Positions 57,730-64,000 of a DNA stretch of 64,000 nucleotides are shown in pieces; the stretch's first letter is position 1; each line of letters begins with the position of its first letter. Where the stretch lies: contig JAKACW010000006.1 of assembly GCA_021821045.1 (NCBI GenBank), positions 1-64,000 of the forward strand, written 5' to 3'. Source of the stretch: Pseudomonadota bacterium (GTDB lineage: Bacteria; Pseudomonadota; Gammaproteobacteria; JAADHS01). The position numbers were made by a program, and so were the translations under genes. The notes under the pieces were generated by a model. It made no database searches and was not told the origin of the DNA. It was given only the letters and a program-made list of their open reading frames with translations.

Positions 57730-58029
57730 ATGACTATACACAAGATTTTTGCTGAAGACACCGTTTCCGTCACTGAGATGCGTAAATCGCCGGCCAGTTT
57801 TTTTACCGATCGTCCGGTAGCGGTTTTGAGCAACAATCAGGCGGTAGGCTACCTGGTTGGCGCAGAGTTATTTGAGTCCATGATGGAGTTGATTCGTCAG
57901 GTTCAACCTCAAGAGACTTTTGCGGCTAGGTTTCAACCAAACGTCAAGCAGCTCAAAGAAGCGGCGGCGGCTTCTGCAAAATTTCTGGCGACGGCGAAAG
58001 ACGAAGACCTAGCGGACTTCGTTGAGTGA
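57730..58029 (+). CDS. yafN: YafN-type antitoxin (Phd/YefM fold)
   Basis: The product is 99 aa with GGAGAAAG before the ATG. It closely follows E. coli YafN: ILAEKSVNITELRKNPAKYFIDQPVAVLSNN there, IFAEDTVSVTEMRKSPASFFTDRPVAVLSNNQAVGYLVGAELFESMMELI here. YafN neutralises the ribosome-dependent mRNA interferase YafO and represses the operon. It overlaps the toxin gene by 4 nt (GTGA). Confidence 0.92.
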   Translation: MTIHKIFAEDTVSVTEMRKSPASFFTDRPVAVLSNNQAVGYLVGAELFESMMELIRQVQPQETFAARFQPNVKQLKEAAAASAKFLATAKDEDLADFVE

Positions 58030-58433
58030 CGGCGCAAATTTTTCATCACAAATCGCTGGAGCATATATTCACGCAACTCGGTCTTGACCTTCCGGCGCTT
58101 AAGGATGATTTCAGGCGGTACAAGGAAGCAGGTACCCTTCCAAGTAATTTTGGTCGTGATGCCGAGTATAACCATCCTAATGGCTTACCGATAATACGCC
58201 AGGAAAAAGTATCTCATATCCACCTTGAAGAGTCTGATAACCCTTGGAATGCGAGGACCGTGCAGTTTAATAAGACGAGCGATACGCATCTTGTCTACTG
58301 TCGCGGGTTTTACGACGAAAATTGCTACCTACTCATGGCCCTCTTATCACCCGATGCGCATATCAAAGCACGGGACAACAGCATCATGTTTAATCTTGGG
58401 AAAATGGCGGAAAAGTTCCGCTGCAAGTTCTAG
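58026..58433 (+). CDS. yafO: YafO-type ribosome-dependent mRNA interferase toxin
   Basis: The product is 135 aa from a GTG. It has the YafO features: LKDDFRRYKEAGTLPSNFGRDAEYNHP, LPIIRQEKVSHIHLEESDNPWN, TSDTHLVYCRGFYDENCYLLMALLSPDAHIKARDNSIMFNLGKMAEKFRCKF. E. coli YafO has the corresponding GRDALY, VAHIHL and GKMAEAFRMRF. The toxin cleaves mRNA at the ribosome to halt growth. The frame is complete. Confidence 0.92.
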   Translation: MTAQIFHHKSLEHIFTQLGLDLPALKDDFRRYKEAGTLPSNFGRDAEYNHPNGLPIIRQEKVSHIHLEESDNPWNARTVQFNKTSDTHLVYCRGFYDENCYLLMALLSPDAHIKARDNSIMFNLGKMAEKFRCKF

Positions 58434-58494
58434 CCGCGACACCTGACCATATTTGTAATTCGAGATCTGCGACTACCACTAAGGAGATATGTCT

Positions 58495-58800
58495 ATGGCT
58501 ACGAACAGAATGCGACCGATTCATCCCGGCGAGATCCTGCGCGAGGAGTTCCTTGCGCCGCTGGAAATGACACCCAACGCCTTGGCCAAGAAGTTGAGCG
58601 TTGACGCGCCGCGCATCAACGAGATCGTTAACGAACGGCGTGCCGTCAGCGTGGATACGGCCTTGCGTTTGGCGCGCTTCTTCGGTACCACGCCGGAGTT
58701 CTGGCTGAACCTCCAACTGGCCTATGAGCTACGCAAGGCGGAGATCGAGACCCGCAAAACGATTGATCTGGAAATTGTGCCCTTGGCTGAATCGGCGTGA
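58495..58800 (+). CDS. higA: HigA-type HTH antitoxin without a partner toxin
   Basis: The product is 101 aa from the ATG at 58495, which has AAGGAG 8 nt upstream; the track's 58489 start is only 2 nt from it. PIHPGEILREEFLAPLEMTPNALAKKLSVDAPRINEIVNERRAVSVDTALRLARFFGTTPEFWLNLQLAYELRKAE is the canonical HigA/VapI XRE domain. HigB normally lies immediately upstream in this family, but only 61 bp separate this start from the yafO stop. So no toxin is present; it may be an orphan regulator or the remnant of a lost pair. Confidence 0.88.
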   Translation: MATNRMRPIHPGEILREEFLAPLEMTPNALAKKLSVDAPRINEIVNERRAVSVDTALRLARFFGTTPEFWLNLQLAYELRKAEIETRKTIDLEIVPLAESA

Positions 58801-59159
58801 TGGCGTGGCGGTGGCCGTTAAATTGACTGATCCCGCCCGCCTTCGCGTTGCCGACATGTTTCGTCGACACGAGTTATTCATTGATTTCGGGAAAAGTCGT
58901 TTATAGCTTGTATTGAATCGTCCCCACTTTCGTAGACACCTCCAAGCATTGAGATGGCGCTTACAGCCCTCGCCTTGTAAGGATAATCTTCCGCTACCTG
59001 CTTTTTTGAGATATCCGATTTAATCCTTCAAACGGTTGACTACCACACTTTTCAGTTCATGCAATAGCCAAAAGGGGCCTTTTTCGCCCTTTCCGCACCG
59101 TTGCGGGTTTGCCAACCTGTGCAATGCTTGTCCCGTTATCCACTTAACGGAGAAATGTT
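58801..59159. other. Gap without recognisable genes
   Basis: No domain-bearing ORF; candidate ORFs such as 58724-58906 lack a convincing composition and overlap higA. AAAAGG/CCTTTT near 59070 is too short a stem for a terminator. The stretch beyond the next small ORF (59313-59497) is likewise without features I can name. Confidence 0.5.
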
Positions 59160-59312
59160 GTGTTCAATCGGATTGTTCAAATATGGGTCGCTATTTGTGC
59201 GGTCTTGGCTTTTATCGATATCGCCGTCAAGCGTTACGACTTGATCCGCCGTCTATGGGAAGCGGTGCCCAGCATGTCTGACTTTGTTGACTGGCTCCCG
59301 AGCCTTTGGTGA
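59160..59312 (+). CDS. Possible small membrane protein (50 aa), not in ORF track
   Basis: The GTG at 59160 has GGAG (59149-59152) 7 nt upstream. The product has one hydrophobic segment (IVQIWVAICAVLAFIDIAV), then basic KRYDLIRRLW and an amphipathic, Trp-containing C-terminus (FVDWLPSLW). Composition looks protein-like, but no homologue is recognised, and the surrounding region is otherwise non-coding. Low confidence. Confidence 0.35.
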   Translation: MFNRIVQIWVAICAVLAFIDIAVKRYDLIRRLWEAVPSMSDFVDWLPSLW

Positions 59313-59497
59313 GTAATTGGCCTAAACGGGTTTTGTCAGTCCTGGCAGACACGGTGGTGCGGCGTAGTCTGCCAACCTGCTCGCCGGCGCTCGCGATGAG
59401 CTTGAAGCTGTTTATGCGGCTATAGCGCTCATCGTGAAAAGTTGTCGCAACTGAAGGAAGTGGTTTCAGTCTATTTTCGCGAAAGCGCTGACCTTTG

Positions 59498-60235
59498 TCA
59501 GTACATCAATGCCACCGACAGAATAGCGGCGGTTTCGGTGAGTTCGACCAAAGCTCCGGCGGTATCACCAGTGGTGCCTCCGATACGTCTTAGGATGAGT
59601 TTGCGCAGGACATAGAATGCGCCGCCGACGACGGTCAGTAGCCACCACGCCTTCGGCCCGTAGAAAGCAATAGCTGCAAACAGCGTAGTCGCTGCCGAGA
59701 GTGTACACGCGCTTCTCGGTAGGTTGCTGGCGAGCAAGCTGCCCAGTCCTTGCGACCGCACATACGGCGTGGTGAGAAATAGCAAGACCAGCGCCGTCCG
59801 TCCGAGGACGGGAACTAGGACGATGAGTCCCCACGCGTCGTTCGCCAGAAGCTGCGCCAGCGCCGCGAACTTGATCAGCAGTATGACGACCAGGGTGACG
59901 ATCGCCATGGGGCCGCAACGCGGGTCTTTCATAATGGCAAGCGTTTTGTCGCGATCGCCGAGACCGCCGACCCAGGCGTCCGCGCTGTCGGCAAGGCCAT
60001 CGAGATGCAGCGCACCGGTCACCGCTACCCAGACTGCGAGCAGCACGGCGGCGCCGAGCAGAGGAGGCGCATCGCCAAGCATCCACGCGACTGTCGCAAG
60101 CAGCGCGCCGATGAACAGACCGACCAGCGGATAGTAGAGCAAGGATCGCCCGCTTGCCTCGGCGTCCGGTACCGAATTGATTCGGACGGGCAGCACGGTG
60201 AGAAATTGAAGGGCGATCAGTAAGGGTCGAAACAT
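59498..60235 (-). CDS. cobS: Adenosylcobinamide-GDP ribazoletransferase
   Basis: The product is 245 aa from the ATG at 60235 (MFRPLLIALQFLTVLPVRI); the track extends it upstream to 60367. An ATG at 60259 inside cobC is an alternative. Six to seven TM helices and the CobS signature LHLDGLADSADAWVGGLGDRDKTLAIMKDPRCGPMAIVTLV, including the DGLAD acidic motif, are present. It joins adenosylcobinamide-GDP and alpha-ribazole(-phosphate) at the membrane. Last gene of the cob operon. Confidence 0.95.
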   Translation of the reverse strand: MFRPLLIALQFLTVLPVRINSVPDAEASGRSLLYYPLVGLFIGALLATVAWMLGDAPPLLGAAVLLAVWVAVTGALHLDGLADSADAWVGGLGDRDKTLAIMKDPRCGPMAIVTLVVILLIKFAALAQLLANDAWGLIVLVPVLGRTALVLLFLTTPYVRSQGLGSLLASNLPRSACTLSAATTLFAAIAFYGPKAWWLLTVVGGAFYVLRKLILRRIGGTTGDTAGALVELTETAAILSVALMY

Positions 60236-60242
60236 GAAGGTG

Positions 60243-60833
60243 TCACGTCCGCGCGCCATTTTCGCAAGCAAGGCGAGCCAGGCCGTCACCGTCAATGCGC
60301 AAGCCATGCAGTTGCCCATGTGAAACCTCGAATTCGTACCATCGCGATACGGGAACTTCGAAGACATGACAGAGCAGCACGCGAATCACGCCGCCATGCG
60401 TGACGATCAAGACACGCCGATCGGTCTGTGCGAAGAGAATGTCGTTCCATGCTTCGAGCACGCGCGTCTGAAAACACGTGAGCGGCTCACCGCCGGGTGG
60501 GGGATGTGCATCCGGATCTCGCCAGAAGCTCTCCAGTGCCTGCGGGTCATCGGCCATGAGGTCGGCCGCGCTTTTGCCTTCCCACTGGCCGAAGTGCATC
60601 TCCTTTAAGCGCTTGTCAAAGGTCAGTGGCAAAGATTGTCGTAGGGCAAAGGCGTTGGCGAATTCTGCACAGCGGACTAAGGGGGAGCTGACGACCCGGT
60701 CCCAGCGGTCACTCTCGGCGAGAGCGGTGTGCATTTGCGCGAGACCCGCTGGGGTCAGTGGATCGTCCGTGTGGCCGCGAAATTGGCTACCGCCCTTGAC
60801 TTCACCGTGACGCAGAAGACCAACCCACGTCAC
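60243..60833 (-). CDS. cobC: Alpha-ribazole phosphatase (histidine phosphatase family)
   Basis: The product is 196 aa from a GTG at 60833, overlapping the cobT stop (GTGA), with GGAG upstream; the ORF track start (61130) is a shadow of cob[10 protein letters not shown] holds the catalytic His; the second His and Arg follow in [13 protein letters not shown] and [11 protein letters not shown]. It removes the phosphate of alpha-ribazole-5'-phosphate or of adenosylcobalamin-5'-phosphate. Fits the CobT-CobC-CobS sequence of reactions. Confidence 0.88.
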   Translation of the reverse strand: MTWVGLLRHGEVKGGSQFRGHTDDPLTPAGLAQMHTALAESDRWDRVVSSPLVRCAEFANAFALRQSLPLTFDKRLKEMHFGQWEGKSAADLMADDPQALESFWRDPDAHPPPGGEPLTCFQTRVLEAWNDILFAQTDRRVLIVTHGGVIRVLLCHVFEVPVSRWYEFEVSHGQLHGLRIDGDGLARLACENGART

Positions 60834-61909
60834 GCGGTTTTCTCCGATACGCCCGCCTCGGCGAAGGTGGACATTTCGTTGTGCAGCGCGCAGGCCATGC
60901 GTAACAGTGGCACGGCCGCGGCAGCACCGCTGCCTTCGCCCAGACGCATACCCAAATCGAGTAGTGGCTTTGCATCGAGGGCTTTGAGCACCGCTTGATG
61001 ACCCGGTTCGGCGGAGGCGTGCGAGAACAGCATCCATAGCCGGGCGCCGGGGCACAGCCGCGCGGCGGCGAGCGCTGCCACCGAACTGATGTAGCCATCG
61101 ACTAGCATCGGTAGGCCGATGTGTGCGCATGCGATATAGGCGCCGGTCAAGGCGGCAATTTCGAAACCGCTGAGACGACGCAGCGCCTCCAGGGGTGTGC
61201 CGTGATGCGCGCTGTGACGGGCCAGCGCTCGGCGGATCACCGCGGTTTTTCGTGCTACCCCTTGGGCGTCTAGACCCGTGCCTGGGCCGGCGAGGCGTTC
61301 CGGCGGCGCATTGAGCAACGCGCAGGCCAGGGCTGAAGCAGCGGTGGTGTTGCCGATGCCCATCTCGCCGCCGATGAACAGCTGTGCGCCATTTAGATGT
61401 GCACGCTCGGCGGCATGACGTCCGGCGGCGAGGGCGCGGGCGAACTGGTGTTCGGTCATGGCCGGTTCGCGGGTAAAATTGGCTGTGCCGGGACCGAGCA
61501 GGGAGTGCTTTACACCCTCGAGCGGACCGGTATCGAAGGCCGTGCCCAAATTTATTACCTCAAGCTCAGCCCCGAGGGCGCGCGCTGCCACGCAGATCGC
61601 CGCGCCGCCGCGCGCGAAGTTTTTCACCATCTCCGCCGTCACCGCCTGGGGGAAGGCCGACACACCTTCGGCAGCGACGCCGTGGTCGCCCGCGAATACC
61701 GCGATGTGCACCTGCGCGATGTTTGGCTGGGCAGTGCCTTGCAGTGCGGCGAGGCTGATCGCCAGCTCCTCCAATCGGCCGAGTGCGCCCGGCGGTTTGG
61801 TGAGTACGGTCTGGCGTGTAATGGCGGCGGCGCGTGCGCCGGCATCGGGGGTGGCGGCCGGTGTGCGGAGCCAGTCGATGGTTGCGGCCTCATTCGTCGG
61901 TGCATTCAC
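60830..61909 (-). CDS. cobT: Nicotinate-nucleotide-dimethylbenzimidazole phosphoribosyltransferase
   Basis: The product is 359 aa from a GTG at 61909 preceded by AAAGGAGAACCC and overlapping the cobU stop; the track's 62182 start is a shadow. CobT motifs: [76 protein letters not shown], and a C-terminal [16 protein letters not shown]. It makes alpha-ribazole-5'-phosphate from the lower-ligand base. Normal length. Confidence 0.95.
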   Translation of the reverse strand: MNAPTNEAATIDWLRTPAATPDAGARAAAITRQTVLTKPPGALGRLEELAISLAALQGTAQPNIAQVHIAVFAGDHGVAAEGVSAFPQAVTAEMVKNFARGGAAICVAARALGAELEVINLGTAFDTGPLEGVKHSLLGPGTANFTREPAMTEHQFARALAAGRHAAERAHLNGAQLFIGGEMGIGNTTAASALACALLNAPPERLAGPGTGLDAQGVARKTAVIRRALARHSAHHGTPLEALRRLSGFEIAALTGAYIACAHIGLPMLVDGYISSVAALAAARLCPGARLWMLFSHASAEPGHQAVLKALDAKPLLDLGMRLGEGSGAAAAVPLLRMACALHNEMSTFAEAGVSEKTA

Positions 61910-62427
61910 ACGGGTTCTCCTTTCAAGATATGAGGCAGGCCGGCGATGGTCAGGATCACGCGATCGCAAATCCGTGCAAGATCCTGATGTAGCCGGCCCG
62001 CTTCGTCGCAATAGCGGCGACTGAGTTCGCCGAGGGGCATAACGCCCATGTTGGTTTCGTTGCTGACCAGGAGGATGCGGCCCGGCAGCGTCGCCAGCAC
62101 ATTGAGTAGCGCCGCCCGCTCTCGCTCCAGTAGACTCTCGCCTTCGTCGGTCAGCAGGTTGGTAAGCCATAAGGTCAGGCAATCGACGAGCACCCAGCGA
62201 TCTGCTGTGACGTGGGCATGCAGTGCTGCGGCGAGTTCGCGCGGTTCTTCCACGACGAACCAGTCCTTCGGTCGACGCGCGCGATGCGCCTCGATGCGCG
62301 TGCGCATCTCATCGTCCCCGGCGGTGGCGGTGGCGATATAGGTGACGGGCAGACCGCTGTCGGTGGCGATGCGTTCGGCCAGCCGGCTCTTCCCGGAACG
62401 GACCCCACCGAGGATCAAGGTTTTCAC
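61906..62427 (-). CDS. cobU: Adenosylcobinamide kinase/guanylyltransferase
   Basis: The product is 173 aa. P-loop GGVRSGKS at residues 7-14, followed by [28 protein letters not shown] (with the His that becomes guanylylated), [12 protein letters not shown] and [12 protein letters not shown]. It phosphorylates adenosylcobinamide and attaches GMP. Overlaps cobQ and cobT by 4 nt each. Confidence 0.95.
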   Translation of the reverse strand: MKTLILGGVRSGKSRLAERIATDSGLPVTYIATATAGDDEMRTRIEAHRARRPKDWFVVEEPRELAAALHAHVTADRWVLVDCLTLWLTNLLTDEGESLLERERAALLNVLATLPGRILLVSNETNMGVMPLGELSRRYCDEAGRLHQDLARICDRVILTIAGLPHILKGEPV

Positions 62428-63905
62428 GGTAACGCCTCCGCGGTTTGATTATTCAATAGCTGCGTGAGTGCGCCGGTGTCGAGATGCGCTTCAACTGCGT
62501 CGGCGAGCCGTTCGATGGCGGCCTCGCGTAGCGCCGTATAGTCGATCGTTTGTGCATCGGTCAATCCGCCCCACGCGAGCAACGTGCTGCAGGCGCGTGG
62601 AGATTCAAATAGGCCATGCACGTAAGTGCCGAGGATTTGGTTGTCATTGCTGATGGCGCCGTCGGGGCCATGGTCGAGATGCGCCGTCGGCTGGTTGAGC
62701 GCGGGGCCGGTGGTGACGCCGGCGTGGATTTCGTAGCCGCTTATGGGCGCATCGTTGATCGTTAATGTGCCGTGAACATTGCGCAGTTTTTTGTCGGGTT
62801 CGAGCGTTGTTCGCAGATCGAGCAGTCCGAAACCGTCACTGGTTCCGGCTTCGCCTTCGAGGCCGTGGGGGTCGTGAATGTGCTGTCCGAGCATTTGGAA
62901 ACCGCCGCAGATGCCGATGAGTTTGCCGCCATAACGCAGGTGCCGATGAATTGCGCTTTCCCAGCCGTGTCCGCGCAGCCAGGCGAGATCGGCGCGCACG
63001 CTCTTGGAGCCGGGCAGGATGATCAGATCGGTTGGCGGAATGGTTTCGCCGGGGCCGATGAAACGCAGATCCACCTGCGGATGCAGGCGCAGCGGATCGA
63101 AATCGGTGTGATTGCTGATGCGTGGCGTGGCGGGAACAACCACACGCAGGCGTCGTGTCGTTGTTTCATTTACTGTGAGTTCGCGGGGCAGCGCGTCCTC
63201 TGCTTCAAGGTGCAATCCATGCAGAAAGGGCAATACACCCAACACTATCTTTCCGCTGTACTGCTCCAGCCAGTCGAGTCCCGGTTGGAGCAGGGCAATG
63301 TCACCCCGGAAGCGGTTGATGACGAAGCCGGCTACGCGGGCACGTTCACTTTCGCTCAGGAGTTCGAGTGTTCCGACGAGATGGGCGAAGACACCGCCGC
63401 GGTCGATGTCGGCGACGAGAATCACGGGGCAGTCGATCGCTTCGGCGAAGCCCATGTTGGCGATGTCGCCTTCGCGCAGATTGATCTCGGCCGGCGAGCC
63501 GGCGCCCTCGACGATCACCGCGTCGAATTGCGCGGCGAGGCGGTGAAAAGATTCCAGCACCGCCGTACGCGCGATGGACTTGTAATCGTGATAGTCACGC
63601 GCGCTCATGTTGGCGACGGCGCGGCCGTGGATGATGACTTGCGCGCCGGTATCGGTATTGGGCTTGAGCAACACCGGGTTCATGTCGGTGTGCGGTTCCA
63701 GACCGCAGGCTTGTGCCTGCACCGCCTGGGCGCGGCCGATCTCGCCGCCGTCGGCCGTGACCGCGCTGTTCAGCGCCATGTTCTGTGGCTTGAACGGCGC
63801 GACGCGCACGTTTTGGCGTGCCAACCAACGGCACAAGGCCGTGACCAACAGACTCTTGCCGGCGTCCGAAGTCGTGCCTTGAATCATCAGCGTGGCGGCG
63901 TTCAT
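62424..63905 (-). CDS. cobQ: Cobyric acid synthase
   Basis: The product is 493 aa from the ATG at 63905, in ATGA overlap with the upstream cobD; the track adds 21 codons. The N-terminal synthetase domain has [24 protein letters not shown] and [29 protein letters not shown]. The glutamine amidotransferase-like C-domain has the nucleophile Cys in [12 protein letters not shown]. It amidates four side chains of adenosylcobyrinic acid a,c-diamide. Full length. Confidence 0.96.
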   Translation of the reverse strand: MNAATLMIQGTTSDAGKSLLVTALCRWLARQNVRVAPFKPQNMALNSAVTADGGEIGRAQAVQAQACGLEPHTDMNPVLLKPNTDTGAQVIIHGRAVANMSARDYHDYKSIARTAVLESFHRLAAQFDAVIVEGAGSPAEINLREGDIANMGFAEAIDCPVILVADIDRGGVFAHLVGTLELLSESERARVAGFVINRFRGDIALLQPGLDWLEQYSGKIVLGVLPFLHGLHLEAEDALPRELTVNETTTRRLRVVVPATPRISNHTDFDPLRLHPQVDLRFIGPGETIPPTDLIILPGSKSVRADLAWLRGHGWESAIHRHLRYGGKLIGICGGFQMLGQHIHDPHGLEGEAGTSDGFGLLDLRTTLEPDKKLRNVHGTLTINDAPISGYEIHAGVTTGPALNQPTAHLDHGPDGAISNDNQILGTYVHGLFESPRACSTLLAWGGLTDAQTIDYTALREAAIERLADAVEAHLDTGALTQLLNNQTAEALP

Positions 63906-64000
63906 GAGACAGTCTTTGCTGGATTCGTCGCGGCCTGATTTATCAGTGCCGTTTCCAGCCGTCCCCAATCCGTTTCGGTTCCGGGCAAACCAACGCGCAG
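63902..64000 (-). CDS. cobD: CobD, C-terminal end only (cut by window edge)
   Basis: The minus strand from the edge reads [23 protein letters not shown]...KTVS and then stop (TGA, 63902-63904), overlapping the cobQ ATG. The [18 protein letters not shown] ending is that of L-threonine-O-3-phosphate decarboxylase, which makes aminopropanol phosphate for cobalamin. Only 32 codons are visible. Any promoter or cobalamin riboswitch of this operon must lie beyond the right edge. Confidence 0.7.
   Translation of the reverse strand: MRVGLPGTETDWGRLETALINQAATNPAKTVS

Noticed and set aside
59065-59090. Short AAAAGG/CCTTTT hairpin as terminator
   Set aside because: The potential loop is only two bases, so a stable hairpin is not possible.
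60833-61130. N-terminal extension of the cobC ORF
   Set aside because: The sequence is a shadow of cobT; the GTGA junction at 60830-60833 with GGAG upstream gives the proper start.
62772-63938. Plus-strand 388-aa ORF opposite cobQ
   Set aside because: Antisense shadow of a complete cobQ with all motifs on the minus strand.
1-64000. Transposase, integrase or tRNA-type attachment site delimiting the metal island
   Set aside because: I searched the ORF products by eye for DDE/tyrosine/serine recombinase motifs and found none; no convincing tRNA or att repeat was seen, so boundaries are not annotated.

Overview
This window looks like DNA from an environmental, moderately high-GC gammaproteobacterium, perhaps a chemolithotroph-like lineage. 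That assignment rests only on the resemblance of the Cus/Czc/Cop proteins, YafNO and the cob genes to gammaproteobacterial families, and on the coding style. No rRNA, tRNA, complete IS element or CRISPR array was seen.

Plasmid-type backbone (1-15.8 kb). A divergent partition operon (parA, and parB running off the left edge) faces a TrfA-like replication initiator. Downstream of the initiator lie a 30-bp perfect palindrome, about ten 18-bp iterons and an AT-rich stretch, a textbook iteron origin. A WGR protein follows, then two winged-helix proteins and a KorB-like HTH protein. Next comes a tightly overlapping conjugation operon: coupling ATPase, two small membrane proteins, and VirB3-, VirB4-, VirB5-, VirB6-, VirB8-, VirB9- and VirB10-like genes. 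No relaxase, VirB1, VirB7 or VirB11 is visible. The region is either a plasmid or an integrated plasmid/ICE.

Defence (15.8-17.6 kb). A more AT-rich AbiEi/AbiEii pair sits directly behind virB10, with two 15-bp operator-like dyads, one across the AbiEi start codon.

Metal-resistance island (17.6-57.3 kb). It begins with CusRS/CopRS-type regulators, a CopA-type multicopper oxidase and CopB. A long copper cluster follows: MerR regulator, P1B-type Cu ATPase, three YHS proteins, Met/His-rich helical periplasmic proteins, small membrane proteins, a PilZ protein, a methyltransferase-like membrane protein and an alpha-glucan phosphorylase. After a decayed ABC-permease fragment comes a CusCBA-CusF operon with cytochromes c and a beta-propeller protein. 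Then follow a merR-merC-like-thioredoxin-CDF operon, a CzcD-type exporter, a CzcCBA operon, and a second copy of the beta-propeller/cytochrome c pair. The island thus combines sensors, periplasmic oxidation and binding, inner-membrane efflux (P-type, CDF) and transenvelope RND efflux.

Right part (57.3-64 kb). A scar of a second virB10 copy lies at 57.41-57.51 kb, in the same orientation as the intact gene. It carries an internal deletion that matches recombination between two 8-bp repeats. Next are a YafN/YafO toxin-antitoxin pair, a HigA-type antitoxin without a toxin, and a poorly coding gap. The cobalamin operon cobD(partial)-cobQ-cobU-cobT-cobC-cobS follows on the minus strand, with overlapping or near-abutting genes.

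Most notable: the duplicated unit of a secreted beta-propeller protein plus a WHHP-motif cytochrome c beside the RND pumps; a VirB4-like ATPase in which both Mg-coordinating Walker positions are changed; the replication origin; and the virB10 scar.
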